A DNA stretch of 26,961 nt from NCBI GenBank assembly GCA_018623875.1, contig JAAZUZ010000006.1, positions 1 to 26,961 on the forward strand, in the 5' to 3' direction. The notes under the pieces are model-generated. The model had not been told where the DNA came from, did not search any database, and saw only the letters and a list, made by a program, of their open reading frames with translations. Positions 14,063 to 21,598 of the stretch are shown piece after piece; the stretch's first letter is position 1; every line of letters begins with the position of its first letter. Position numbers and translations under genes: made by a program. This DNA comes from Synechococcus sp. HW_metabat.21 (GTDB lineage Bacteria > Cyanobacteriota > Cyanobacteriia > PCC-6307 > Cyanobiaceae).

Positions 14063-14527
14063 ATGCTGAGTCCAAGACGCGTCAAATTCCGTAAGCAGCA
14101 GCGCGGCCGTATGCGCGGTGTCGCCACCCGTGGCAACACCATCGCCTTCGGTGAGTTCGCTCTGCAGGCCCAAGAGTGCGGGTGGATCACCTCCCGTCAG
14201 ATTGAGGCCAGCCGCCGTGCCATGACCCGCTACGTGAAGCGGGGCGGAAAGATCTGGATCCGGATCTTCCCCGACAAGCCGGTGACCATGCGCCCCGCCG
14301 AAACCCGTATGGGTTCCGGTAAGGGCAACCCGGAGTTCTGGGTGGCTGTGATCAAGCCCGGCCGCATTCTCTTTGAGATGGGCGGTGCTGATATCACCCC
14401 CGAGATCGCCAAAGAGGCCATGCGCCTGGCGCAGTACAAGCTGCCCGTGAAGACCAAGTTCCTGACCCTGGCGGATCAGGAAGCTGCCCAGGCTGCCGCC
14501 GCGGCCGCCACCACCGTGGAGTCCTGA
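14063..14527 (+). CDS. rplP: 50S ribosomal protein L16
   Basis: This 154-residue protein contacts A-site tRNA on the 50S subunit. It begins MLSPRRVKFRKQQRGRMRG and contains MGSGKGNPEFWVAVIKPGRI, as expected. The alanine-rich tail of about 16 residues (AAQAAAAAATTVES) makes it longer than E. coli L16 (136). A clear AGGAGG site (14049-14054) precedes the ATG. Confidence 0.96.
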   Translation: MLSPRRVKFRKQQRGRMRGVATRGNTIAFGEFALQAQECGWITSRQIEASRRAMTRYVKRGGKIWIRIFPDKPVTMRPAETRMGSGKGNPEFWVAVIKPGRILFEMGGADITPEIAKEAMRLAQYKLPVKTKFLTLADQEAAQAAAAAATTVES

Positions 14528-14529
14528 CC

Positions 14530-14739
14530 ATGGCCCGTCCCGACATCGCCGAGGTGCGCAAGCTTTCCGACGGCGACATCACCACGCAGATCGACGACAC
14601 CCGTCGCGAGCTGTTCACCCTTCGTTTCGAGCAGGCCACCCGCCGTCTCGAGAATCCGCACCGCTTCAAGGCCGCCCGCATCAAGCTGGCCCAGCTGCTG
14701 ACGGTGCAAACGGAGCGCAAGAGCTCCGCCGCTTCCTGA
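14530..14739 (+). CDS. rpmC: 50S ribosomal protein L29
   Basis: This 69-residue helical-hairpin protein sits beside L23 at the tunnel exit. ELFTLRFEQATRRLENPHRFKAARIKLAQLLTV is the diagnostic region. The start codon lies two bases after the rplP stop, which implies coupled translation. Confidence 0.94.
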   Translation: MARPDIAEVRKLSDGDITTQIDDTRRELFTLRFEQATRRLENPHRFKAARIKLAQLLTVQTERKSSAAS

Positions 14740-14756
14740 TCCCCTAAGTAACCGTT

Positions 14757-15008
14757 ATGGCAACCAAGGAAAGGGTCGGCACCGTCGTCAGCGACAAGAT
14801 GGATAAAACCGTGGTGGTGGCGGTGGAAAACCGCTTCCCCCACCCCATCTATCAAAAGACGGTGAGCCGCACCAAGCGCTACAAGGCGCACGATGAGGCC
14901 AACACCTGCAAGGTGGGTGACCGCGTCCGCATCACCGAAACCCGTCCCCTCAGCCGCACCAAGCGTTGGTCCGTGGCCGAGGTGCTGAACAACAGCAGCG
15001 CCAGCTGA
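14757..15008 (+). CDS. rpsQ: 30S ribosomal protein S17
   Basis: This 83-residue OB-fold protein binds 16S rRNA early in 30S assembly. KERVGTVVSDKMDKTVVVAVE and CKVGDRVRITETRPLSRTKRW match the family well. It lies 17 bases after rpmC. Confidence 0.96.
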   Translation: MATKERVGTVVSDKMDKTVVVAVENRFPHPIYQKTVSRTKRYKAHDEANTCKVGDRVRITETRPLSRTKRWSVAEVLNNSSAS

Positions 15009-15020
15009 GGAGAGCTCCCG

Positions 15021-15386
15021 ATGATCCAACAGGAAACCTTCCTCAACGTCGCTGATAACAGCGGCGCCAAGCGCATCCAGTGCATCCGCGTGCTGGGCAC
15101 CAACCGTCGCTACGCCCACGTGGGCGATGTGATCGTGGCCGCCGTCAAGGACGCCATGCCCAACATGGGCGTGAAAAAGTCCGACGTGGTCAAGGCTGTG
15201 GTGGTTCGCACCAAAGCCACCATGCGTCGCGTCAACGGCAACTCGATCCGTTTTGACGACAACGCTGCCGTGATCCTCGGCACTGACAACAACCCCAAGG
15301 GCACCCGCGTCTTCGGTCCTGTGGCTCGCGAACTGCGTGACCGCAACTTCACCAAGATCGTGTCCCTCGCTCCGGAGGTGATCTGA
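15021..15386 (+). CDS. rplN: 50S ribosomal protein L14
   Basis: This 121-residue protein forms an intersubunit bridge and is the docking site of the silencing factor RsfS. MIQQETFLNVADNSGAKRIQCIRVLG and the C-terminal VFGPVARELRDRNFTKIVSLAPEVI are near-invariant family segments. A GAGGAG purine stretch just upstream serves as the ribosome-binding site. Confidence 0.97.
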   Translation: MIQQETFLNVADNSGAKRIQCIRVLGTNRRYAHVGDVIVAAVKDAMPNMGVKKSDVVKAVVVRTKATMRRVNGNSIRFDDNAAVILGTDNNPKGTRVFGPVARELRDRNFTKIVSLAPEVI

Positions 15387-15387
15387 G

Positions 15388-15744
15388 ATGGCGACTGCCA
15401 CCCCTAAAGCCCAAGCTCAGGTGCGCACCAAGATGCGCATCAAGAAGGGCGACACCGTTCAGGTGATCAGCGGTAAGGACAAGGGCAAGACCGGTGAGGT
15501 CCTGCGCATCCTTCCCTATGAGAACCGTGTGGTCGTGCAGGGCATCAACCTCCGCACCCGCCACATGAAGCCCACCCAGGAAGGCGAAACCGGTCGCATC
15601 GTTACCGAAGAAGCCTCCCTGCACGCCTCCAACGTGATGCTGTACTCCACCGATAAAAAGGTGGCCAGCCGCGTGGAAATCGTGGTGGAGAAGGACGGCA
15701 CCAAGAAGCGCCGCCTCAAGAAAACCGGCGAGATCCTCGACTGA
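15388..15744 (+). CDS. rplX: 50S ribosomal protein L24
   Basis: This 118-residue assembly-initiator protein has a KOW motif at about residues 18-45 (IKKGDTVQVISGKDKGKTGEVLRILP). It begins one base after the rplN stop codon, so translation is almost certainly coupled. The N-terminal extension of about 12 residues (MATATPKAQAQV) differs from E. coli. Confidence 0.96.
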   Translation: MATATPKAQAQVRTKMRIKKGDTVQVISGKDKGKTGEVLRILPYENRVVVQGINLRTRHMKPTQEGETGRIVTEEASLHASNVMLYSTDKKVASRVEIVVEKDGTKKRRLKKTGEILD

Positions 15745-15769
15745 TCTCACATACATCGACCTTGTCCGC

Positions 15770-15789
15770 CTTCTGACCAAGACCAGAAG
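15770..15789 (+). other. Small hairpin before rplE
   Basis: CTTCTG and CAGAAG form a six-pair stem with an eight-base loop in the 64-base gap between rplX and rplE, about 19 bases before the rplE ATG. There is no T-run, so it is not a terminator. Confidence 0.35.
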
Positions 15790-15808
15790 CGCATCTCCTT
15801 TCCCCGTC

Positions 15809-16348
15809 ATGTCCCTTAAACAGAACTATCGGGAGAAGATCCAGCCCAAGTTGCTTAAGGATCTCAGTCTCTCGAACATCCACGAAGTCCCCAAGGTGGT
15901 GAAAGTCACCGTCAACCGGGGCCTCGGCGAAGCCGCCGCCAATGCCAAGGCCCTCGAGGCCTCCATTGAGGAGCTGGCCACCATCACCGGTCAAAAGGTG
16001 GTTGTGACCCGCGCCAAGAAGGCCATCGCTGGCTTCAAGATCCGTCAGGGCATGCCGATCGGCGTGGCCGTCACCCTCCGTGGTGACCGCATGTATGCGT
16101 TCCTCGAGCGTCTTATCAACCTGGCTCTGCCCCGCATCCGCGACTTCCGCGGTGTGAGCGAGAAGAGCTTTGACGGTCGTGGCAACTACACCCTCGGGGT
16201 GAAGGAGCAGATCATTTTTCCCGAGATCTCGTTCGACAAGATCGATGCCATCCGGGGCATGGACATCACCATCGTGACCACTGCCCGTAACGACGAAGAG
16301 GGCCGGGCCCTCCTCCGCGAGATGGGAATGCCGTTCCGCAGCAACTGA
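15809..16348 (+). CDS. rplE: 50S ribosomal protein L5
   Basis: This 179-residue protein binds 5S rRNA in the central protuberance and contacts P-site tRNA. RAKKAIAGFKIRQGMPIGVAVTLRG and LPRIRDFRGVSEKSFDGRGNYTLGVKEQIIFPEI are typical. It is followed directly by rpsH. The rpsN gene, which stands between them in E. coli, is absent here, as in other cyanobacteria. Confidence 0.97.
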   Translation: MSLKQNYREKIQPKLLKDLSLSNIHEVPKVVKVTVNRGLGEAAANAKALEASIEELATITGQKVVVTRAKKAIAGFKIRQGMPIGVAVTLRGDRMYAFLERLINLALPRIRDFRGVSEKSFDGRGNYTLGVKEQIIFPEISFDKIDAIRGMDITIVTTARNDEEGRALLREMGMPFRSN

Positions 16349-16368
16349 GCCCTCTTCGGACCCGACCT

Positions 16369-16770
16369 ATGGCTAATCACGACCCGATTTCCGACATGCT
16401 CACCCGCATTCGCAATGCGAGTGAGAAGCGTCATCAATCCACCAAGGTGCCTGCTTCGCGCATGGCCCAAAGCATCGCCAAGGTGCTGCAACAGGAAGGT
16501 TTCATCGCCGAAATCACCGAAGAAGGTGAAGGCGTGATGAAGCACCTGGTGCTCGAGCTGAAATACAGCGGTAAGCACCGTCAGCCGATCATTCGCACCG
16601 TGCAGCGCGTCAGCAAGCCTGGCCTGCGCGTCTACAAGAACACTCGTCAGCTCCCCAAAGTCCTGGGCGGCCTCGGCGTGGCCATCATCTCCACCTCCAA
16701 AGGTGTGATGAGCGACCGCGACGCCCGCAAGCAGGGCGTCGGTGGCGAAGTGCTCGCTTACGTCTACTGA
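16369..16770 (+). CDS. rpsH: 30S ribosomal protein S8
   Basis: This 133-residue protein binds the central domain of 16S rRNA. In E. coli it is also the translational repressor of the spc operon, acting at the L5 start. DPISDMLTRIRNASEKRHQSTKVPASR and the C-terminal ISTSKGVMSDRDARKQGVGGEVLAYVY are diagnostic. It starts 20 bases after rplE. Confidence 0.97.
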   Translation: MANHDPISDMLTRIRNASEKRHQSTKVPASRMAQSIAKVLQQEGFIAEITEEGEGVMKHLVLELKYSGKHRQPIIRTVQRVSKPGLRVYKNTRQLPKVLGGLGVAIISTSKGVMSDRDARKQGVGGEVLAYVY

Positions 16771-16786
16771 TTAGGGGGATTGATTC

Positions 16787-17326
16787 ATGTCTCGTATTGG
16801 TAAATCGCCGATTCCCGTTCCGGGCGGCGTCACCGTCAGCCTCAATGGCCTTGACGTCAAAGTCAAAGGTCCCAAGGGCGAACTGAGCCGCACCCTGCCT
16901 GACGGCGTGGCCGTCGCTCAGGACGGCAGCACCATCGTGGTGTCCCCCTCCAGCACCAGCCGTCGCTCCCGCGAGCGCCACGGTCTGTGCCGGACCCTCG
17001 TCGCCAACATGGTCGAGGGTGTCAGCAAGGGCTTCACTCGCAAGCTCGAGATCGTCGGTGTGGGTTACCGCGCCGCCGTTCAGGGCAAGAAGCTCGTCGT
17101 CAGTGCTGGCTACAGCCACCAGGTCGAAATGATCGCCCCCGAGGGCGTGACCTTCGCCGTTGACGGCAACACCACCGTGATTGTCTCCGGCCCCGATAAG
17201 GAGCTGGTCGGCAACGAAGCGGCCAAGGTTCGCGCCATCCGTCCCCCCGAGCCTTACAAGGGCAAGGGCATCAAGTACGAGGGCGAACGCATCCTCCGCA
17301 AGGCCGGTAAGACCGGTAAGAAGTGA
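16787..17326 (+). CDS. rplF: 50S ribosomal protein L6
   Basis: This 179-residue protein has two tandem L6 repeats near the factor-binding stalk base. MSRIGKSPIPVPGGV, then VEGVSKGFTRKLEIVGVGYRA, and the C-terminal PPEPYKGKGIKYEGERILRKAGKTGKK match the family. A purine-rich AGGGGGA stretch precedes the ATG. Confidence 0.97.
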   Translation: MSRIGKSPIPVPGGVTVSLNGLDVKVKGPKGELSRTLPDGVAVAQDGSTIVVSPSSTSRRSRERHGLCRTLVANMVEGVSKGFTRKLEIVGVGYRAAVQGKKLVVSAGYSHQVEMIAPEGVTFAVDGNTTVIVSGPDKELVGNEAAKVRAIRPPEPYKGKGIKYEGERILRKAGKTGKK

Positions 17327-17358
17327 GGTCTGCTTAAGCGTTTTTACCCAGTACTTCC

Positions 17359-17724
17359 ATGTCCACCCTTTCCCGCAAGCAGCAGACACAAAAGCGTCAC
17401 CGCCGTCTGCGCCGCAATCTCTCCGGCACCGCCGCGCGTCCTCGCCTGGCTGTGTTCCGCTCCAACAACCACATCTACGCTCAAGTCATCGACGACGTCG
17501 CCCAGAGCACTCTTTGCTCGGCGTCCACCGTTGATAAAGAGCTCCGCAGCAGCGTCACCATCGGCGCTACCTGCGATGCTTCTGTCGCAGTCGGTCAGCT
17601 GGTCGCCAAGCGTGCCCTCGCCAAGGGCATTCAATCGGTGGTCTTCGATCGTGGCGGCAACCTCTACCACGGCCGTGTCAAGGCCCTGGCTGACGCCGCC
17701 CGGGAAGCGGGCCTTCAGTTCTGA
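17359..17724 (+). CDS. rplR: 50S ribosomal protein L18
   Basis: This 121-residue 5S rRNA-binding protein has a basic N-terminus (RKQQTQKRHRRLRRNLSGT). The core RPRLAVFRSNNHIYAQVIDD and the C-terminal VVFDRGGNLYHGRVKALADAAREAGLQF are diagnostic. It follows rplF by 32 bases. Confidence 0.96.
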   Translation: MSTLSRKQQTQKRHRRLRRNLSGTAARPRLAVFRSNNHIYAQVIDDVAQSTLCSASTVDKELRSSVTIGATCDASVAVGQLVAKRALAKGIQSVVFDRGGNLYHGRVKALADAAREAGLQF

Positions 17725-17738
17725 TCCCTGCTCTCACC

Positions 17739-18383
17739 ATGACCGAAACCAACAACACCCAGTCCAACGCCACCCCAGCGGCAGCTGATGTCCCCGCAGC
17801 GGCCGAAGGCCAGCAGCAGGAACAGCGTCGTGGTGGTCGCGGCGACGGCCGTGGCGACCGCCGCGGTGGCGACCGCCGTGGCCGCCGTGGCCAGGAGCGC
17901 GACTCCGAATGGCAAGAGCGCGTGGTGCAAATCCGCCGCGTCTCCAAGACCGTGAAAGGCGGTAAGAAGATGAGCTTCCGGGCCATCGTTGTCGTCGGCA
18001 ACGAGAAAGGCCAGGTCGGCGTCGGCGTCGGCAAGGCTGGCGATGTGATCGGTGCCGTCCGCAAGGGCGTCGCCGATGGCAAGAAGCACCTGGTCAAGGT
18101 GCCTCTGACCCGTCACTCTTCGATCCCCACCCTGAGCAACGGTCGCGACGGCGCTGCCAGCGTCCTGATTCGCCCCGCTGCCCCTGGTACCGGTGTGATC
18201 GCGGGTGGTTCCATCCGTACGGTGCTTGAGCTTGCCGGCATTAAGAACGTGCTGGCCAAGCGCCTAGGCTCCAAGACCCCCCTGAACAACGCCCGCGCCG
18301 CCATGGATGCCCTGGCTGGCCTGCGCACCCACAAGGAGACCGCCAAGGAGCGTGGCATCTCCCTTGAGCAGATCTACTCCTGA
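17739..18383 (+). CDS. rpsE: 30S ribosomal protein S5 with RG-rich N-terminal extension
   Basis: This 214-residue protein is important for decoding accuracy and mRNA entry. The S5 core begins at about residue 57 (EWQERVVQIRRVSKTVKGGKKMSF) and includes GVGVGKAGDVIGAVRKG. The first 55 or so residues are an extension compared with E. coli S5 (167 residues). It has an Ala/Gln-rich part followed by an arginine/glycine/aspartate repeat at about residues 30-51, which should be disordered and could bind RNA. The ATG at 17739 lies 14 bases after rplR. rpmD, which follows rpsE in E. coli, is absent. Confidence 0.97.
   Translation: MTETNNTQSNATPAAADVPAAAEGQQQEQRRGGRGDGRGDRRGGDRRGRRGQERDSEWQERVVQIRRVSKTVKGGKKMSFRAIVVVGNEKGQVGVGVGKAGDVIGAVRKGVADGKKHLVKVPLTRHSSIPTLSNGRDGAASVLIRPAAPGTGVIAGGSIRTVLELAGIKNVLAKRLGSKTPLNNARAAMDALAGLRTHKETAKERGISLEQIYS
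17851..17878 (+). repeat. 13-base direct repeat with a 15-base period inside rpsE
   Basis: GTGGCGACCGCCG occurs at 17851-17863 and again at 17866-17878. The 15-base period keeps the reading frame and encodes the Arg/Gly/Asp repeat of the S5 extension. It looks like a product of in-frame slippage or duplication. Confidence 0.85.
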
Positions 18384-18391
18384 GGCCCGCC

Positions 18392-18844
18392 ATGACATCG
18401 CTCAACCTCCAAACCCTCAAGGCGCAAGCCGGCTCCCGTCGCCGCAAGCTGCGTAAGGGCCGCGGTATTGCCGCTGGCCAAGGCGCTAGCTGTGGCTTCG
18501 GTATGCGTGGCCAGAAGTCCCGCTCGGGTCGCCCCACCCGTCCTGGCTTCGAAGGTGGTCAGATGCCTCTGTACCGCCGGGTACCGAAGCTGAAGCACTT
18601 CACCGTCATCAATCCGAAGAACTACACGGTGATCAACGTGGCGAAGCTGGCCGAGCTCAAAGCCGGTAGCACCGTCAACATCGACACCCTGGTCAAGGAT
18701 GGCCTGGTGACCAAGCCCAAGCACCCCCTGAAGGTTCTTGGTAATGGTGATTTGAGCGTGAAGCTCACCGTTCAGGCAGCCGCTTTCACCGCGTCTGCAC
18801 GCCAGAAGATCGAAGCTGCTGGTGGTACCTGCGAGGAGATCTGA
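18392..18844 (+). CDS. rplO: 50S ribosomal protein L15
   Basis: This 150-residue late-assembly protein starts MTSLNLQTLKAQAGSRRRKLRKGRG. It contains FEGGQMPLYRRVPKLKHF, the family signature. It begins eight bases after rpsE, which is the order expected when rpmD is missing. It is the last gene before the first internal terminator of the superoperon. Confidence 0.97.
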   Translation: MTSLNLQTLKAQAGSRRRKLRKGRGIAAGQGASCGFGMRGQKSRSGRPTRPGFEGGQMPLYRRVPKLKHFTVINPKNYTVINVAKLAELKAGSTVNIDTLVKDGLVTKPKHPLKVLGNGDLSVKLTVQAAAFTASARQKIEAAGGTCEEI

Positions 18845-18877
18845 TCTCCGCCTGTCCACGGCCCATTAAGGTCAATG

Positions 18878-18914
18878 CCGTCTGGTGATCGGATCGATCG
18901 CCAGGCGGTTTTTT
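18878..18914 (+). terminator. Intrinsic terminator or attenuator between rplO and secY
   Basis: CCGTCTGGTGATCG (18878-18891) pairs with CGATCGCCAGGCGG (18895-18908) in a 14-pair stem with two G-U pairs and a GAT loop, followed at once by TTTTTT (18909-18914). The secY ATG comes only 20 bases later. A second copy of the 5' arm, CCGCCTG (18848-18854), is perfectly complementary to CAGGCGG in the 3' arm and could form an alternative pairing. Confidence 0.85.
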
Positions 18915-18934
18915 CTTGTTCGTCAACACCTGCC

Positions 18935-20251
18935 ATGGTCGTCAGCCGGGGGCGTAACCCCAGTGCCGGTGAAATCCTCACGCAGCTGGTCCAAGCCAAG
19001 GATCTGCGCGACAGGGTTCTCATCACCTTGGGGCTTCTGCTCCTGGTGCGTCTGGGCATCTATATCCCCGTGCCCGGGATCGACCGCGCAGCCTTCCAGG
19101 CTTTCGCGGCTCAGGGCGGCTCCCTTCTTGGCTTCCTCGACATCTTCACGGGCGGTGGTATCTCTGCCCTCGGTGTCTTTGCCCTGGGGATCCTTCCCTT
19201 TATCAACGCCTCGATCATCATTCAGCTGCTGACCTCGGCTCTGCCCCAGCTGGAGGATTTGCAGAAGAACGAGGGTGAGGCGGGCCGCCGCAAGATTGCC
19301 CAGTACACCCGCTATGTCGCCCTGGGCTGGGGTCTCTTTCAGAGCATCGTGTTTGCCCTGATCCTCAGGCCCTATGCGCTGCCCGGGACTCCGGACTTGG
19401 TCTTCGTTGCCCAGACGGCGATTGCCCTGGTGACCGGTTCGATGGTGGTGATGTGGCTCAGTGAGGTCATCACCGAACGAGGCATTGGCCAGGGGGCGTC
19501 CCTGGTCATCTATCTGAATATCGTCGCGACCCTGCCGCGGGCTCTGGGTTCCACCATTGAGTTAGCCCAAACCGGTGGCCGCGAGGCCGTTGGCGGCATC
19601 GTTGTCTTGGTGGCGGTCTTCTTGATCACCATTGTTGGCATCGTCTGCGTTGAGGAGGGCAGTCGCCGCATCCCCATCGTCAGCGCCAAGCGCCAGGTCG
19701 GTGGAGCGGGGATCTCCGCCCGGCAGAGCTATCTGCCCCTGAAGCTCAATGCTGGAGGCGTGATGCCGATCATCTTTGCGTCGGCGGTGGTCTTCCTGCC
19801 CCTGCAGATCGCCAACTTCAGTAAGAACCCGACCCTGATTCAGATCGCCAGCTTTTTGAGCCCCAACAGCAGCACCCCTTGGGTCTACGCCTTGCTGTTC
19901 TTCGGTCTGATCATTGGCTTCTCGTTCTTCTACGCCACCCTTACGGTTCGCCCTGTGGACGTCGCTTCCAACCTGAAGCGCGGTGGGGTCGCTATTCCTG
20001 GAGTCCGCCCGGGTTCCGCCACCACGGCTTACCTGACCGGAATCCAGAACCGTCTCACCCTGCTGGGTGCCCTCTTCCTTGGGGCTGTTGCCATCGTGCC
20101 TTCCGCGGTTGAGTCCGCGACCCGTGTTCAGACCTTTCAAGGACTGGGCGCGACCAGCCTGCTGATCCTGGTGGGCGTCGCCATTCAGACCGCGAAGCAA
20201 CTGCAAACCGCTGTGATCTCGCAGCGCTACGAAGGCATGGTTCGCCAGTAA
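18935..20251 (+). CDS. secY: Preprotein translocase subunit SecY
   Basis: This 438-residue integral membrane protein is the channel of the Sec translocon in plasma and thylakoid membranes. It should have ten membrane spans. The first is at about 27-47. The plug region lies at about 63-80, followed by the signature GILPFINASIIIQLLT (85-100). The ATG at 18935 gives MVVSRGRNPSAGEILTQLV and normal length. An earlier in-frame ATG at 18875 is rejected because its coding sequence would run through the terminator stem. It starts the second segment of the operon, with adk 33 bases downstream. Confidence 0.97.
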   Translation: MVVSRGRNPSAGEILTQLVQAKDLRDRVLITLGLLLLVRLGIYIPVPGIDRAAFQAFAAQGGSLLGFLDIFTGGGISALGVFALGILPFINASIIIQLLTSALPQLEDLQKNEGEAGRRKIAQYTRYVALGWGLFQSIVFALILRPYALPGTPDLVFVAQTAIALVTGSMVVMWLSEVITERGIGQGASLVIYLNIVATLPRALGSTIELAQTGGREAVGGIVVLVAVFLITIVGIVCVEEGSRRIPIVSAKRQVGGAGISARQSYLPLKLNAGGVMPIIFASAVVFLPLQIANFSKNPTLIQIASFLSPNSSTPWVYALLFFGLIIGFSFFYATLTVRPVDVASNLKRGGVAIPGVRPGSATTAYLTGIQNRLTLLGALFLGAVAIVPSAVESATRVQTFQGLGATSLLILVGVAIQTAKQLQTAVISQRYEGMVRQ

Positions 20252-20284
20252 TTCCTCGGCCTCCTCGTTTTCTCTCTTCCTGCC

Positions 20285-20833
20285 ATGAAGCAACGTCTCC
20301 TCTTCCTTGGTCCTCCCGGTGCGGGTAAGGGCACCCAAGCTCAGAAGTTGGCCGAGAGCCAAGGGCTGCTCCACCTCTCCACTGGCGATCTACTGCGCGC
20401 AGAGGTCGCCGCCGGCAGTGATCTGGGCAAAGAGGCCGAGGCGGTCATGGCCCGCGGCGAGCTGGTGAGCGATGCCCTGGTGCTCGCCATCGTCCGCAGC
20501 CGGCTGCAAAACCACAGCGGTGGTTGGCTGCTGGATGGGTTCCCCCGCAACGTCGCCCAGGCTGATGCCCTGGCCAGCCTGCTCGAAGAGCTTGGCCAGC
20601 AGATCGAGCTCGTCGTTCTGATGGAACTCGATGACGGCGTTCTGGTGCAGCGTCTCCTCTCCCGCGGGCGGGCTGATGACAACGAGGAGGTCATTCGCCA
20701 TCGCCTCGAGGTCTACCGCGAGCAAACCGAGCCTTTGATCGCCTACTACCGCGAGCGTGGCTTGATTGCTCCCGTCGAAGCGGCCGGCACGGTCGAGGCC
20801 ATTGCCGAGCGGATCGCAGCCCTGTTGGGTTGA
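20285..20833 (+). CDS. adk: Adenylate kinase
   Basis: This 182-residue enzyme catalyses ATP + AMP to 2 ADP and keeps adenine nucleotide pools in balance. Walker A GPPGAGKGT is at residues 9-17. The AMP-binding segment follows (STGDLLRAEVAAGSDLG), and later LLDGFPRNVAQADAL. The region RLLSRGRADDNEEVIRHRLEVY shows a short LID, so this is the short form without the zinc-binding or long LID insert of the 214-residue E. coli enzyme. In the secY-adk pairing map and infA do not follow; only 46 bases separate adk from rpmJ. Confidence 0.96.
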   Translation: MKQRLLFLGPPGAGKGTQAQKLAESQGLLHLSTGDLLRAEVAAGSDLGKEAEAVMARGELVSDALVLAIVRSRLQNHSGGWLLDGFPRNVAQADALASLLEELGQQIELVVLMELDDGVLVQRLLSRGRADDNEEVIRHRLEVYREQTEPLIAYYRERGLIAPVEAAGTVEAIAERIAALLG

Positions 20834-20879
20834 CCCCTGTGGTAAGTTCGTCGTTTGGAAATTTGGAGAGACCGCTCCC

Positions 20880-20993
20880 ATGAAGGTGCGTGCCTCGGTC
20901 AAGAAAATGTGCGACAAGTGCCGCGTGATTCGCCGGCACGGTCGGGTGATGGTGATCTGCCCCAACCCGAAGCACAAGCAGCGTCAGGGTTGA
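20880..20993 (+). CDS. rpmJ: 50S ribosomal protein L36 (zinc-binding form)
   Basis: This 37-residue protein reads MKVRASVKKMCDKCRVIRRH and continues to PNPKHKQRQG. Cys11, Cys14, Cys27 and His32 form a complete zinc ribbon, so it is the zinc-containing paralogue. It binds 23S rRNA late in 50S assembly. A GGAGAG purine stretch lies about 9 bases before the ATG. Confidence 0.96.
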   Translation: MKVRASVKKMCDKCRVIRRHGRVMVICPNPKHKQRQG

Positions 20994-21013
20994 TCCCCCG
21001 CTGACCTTGCCCC

Positions 21014-21065
21014 GGTCCGTTTGGACCAAAACCTGGCTCGACTGCTGTCCTCGGTTCTTGCCGAG
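21014..21065 (+). other. Two hairpins in the rpmJ-rpsM gap
   Basis: GGTCC-GTTT-GGACC (21014-21027) and CTCGG-TTCTTG-CCGAG (21050-21065) are two five-pair stems in the 116-base gap. Neither is followed by a T-run. A lone TTTTTT occurs just before the rpsM GTG but without an adjacent stem. Confidence 0.4.
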
Positions 21066-21109
21066 ACTCCCGTTCAAGCCTTTCCCCTGCTCACCCCAAC
21101 GTTTTTTCA

Positions 21110-21475
21110 GTGGCTCGTATTGCCGGCGTTGATATTCCTCGCGACAAGAGGATCGAAATCGCCCTGACCTACGTCTACGGAATCGGCCTGACCACGGCCC
21201 AAAAGATTCTGGCCAAGACCGGTGTGAACCCCGACACCCGCGTCAAAGACCTGGAAGATTCCGACGTCCAAAAGCTTCGCGGTGCAACCGAGAGCTACAC
21301 CCTTGAGGGCGACCTTCGTCGCCAAGAGGGCATGGCCATGAAGCGCCTCCAAGACATCGGCTGTGTCCGTGGTCGTCGCCACCGCGTCGGTCTGCCCGTC
21401 CGCGGTCAGCGCACCCGCACTAACGCCCGTACTCGCCGCGGTAGCCGCAAGACCGTGGCCGGTAAGAAGAAGTAA
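21110..21475 (+). CDS. rpsM: 30S ribosomal protein S13
   Basis: This 121-residue protein of the 30S head contacts P-site tRNA and the 50S subunit. RIAGVDIPRDKRIEIALTYVYGIG and the C-terminal GLPVRGQRTRTNARTRRG followed by a lysine-rich tail are typical. The start is GTG at 21110, because no ATG is available near the conserved ARIAGVDIP sequence. The start is preceded by TTTTTTCA with no Shine-Dalgarno sequence. Confidence 0.96.
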   Translation: MARIAGVDIPRDKRIEIALTYVYGIGLTTAQKILAKTGVNPDTRVKDLEDSDVQKLRGATESYTLEGDLRRQEGMAMKRLQDIGCVRGRRHRVGLPVRGQRTRTNARTRRGSRKTVAGKKK

Positions 21476-21574
21476 GCCACCGCTTGCTTCAGGCCTTTGG
21501 CCCCATAGCGCCTGCCGTTCGGCCGAATGCGTGCCGTCGTCACCAGGTCGCTCCCTTAAGACCCCCGATCACCT

Positions 21575-21590
21575 CCCTGCCGTTGCAGGG
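21575..21590 (+). promoter_or_regulatory. Hairpin directly before the rpsK start codon
   Basis: CCCTGC and GCAGGG form a six-pair stem with loop CGTT, ending 8 bases before the rpsK ATG at 21599. Its 3' arm contains the only purine-rich ribosome-binding candidate (GCAGGG), so folding could limit translation. Confidence 0.5.
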
Positions 21591-21598
21591 CCTTATCC

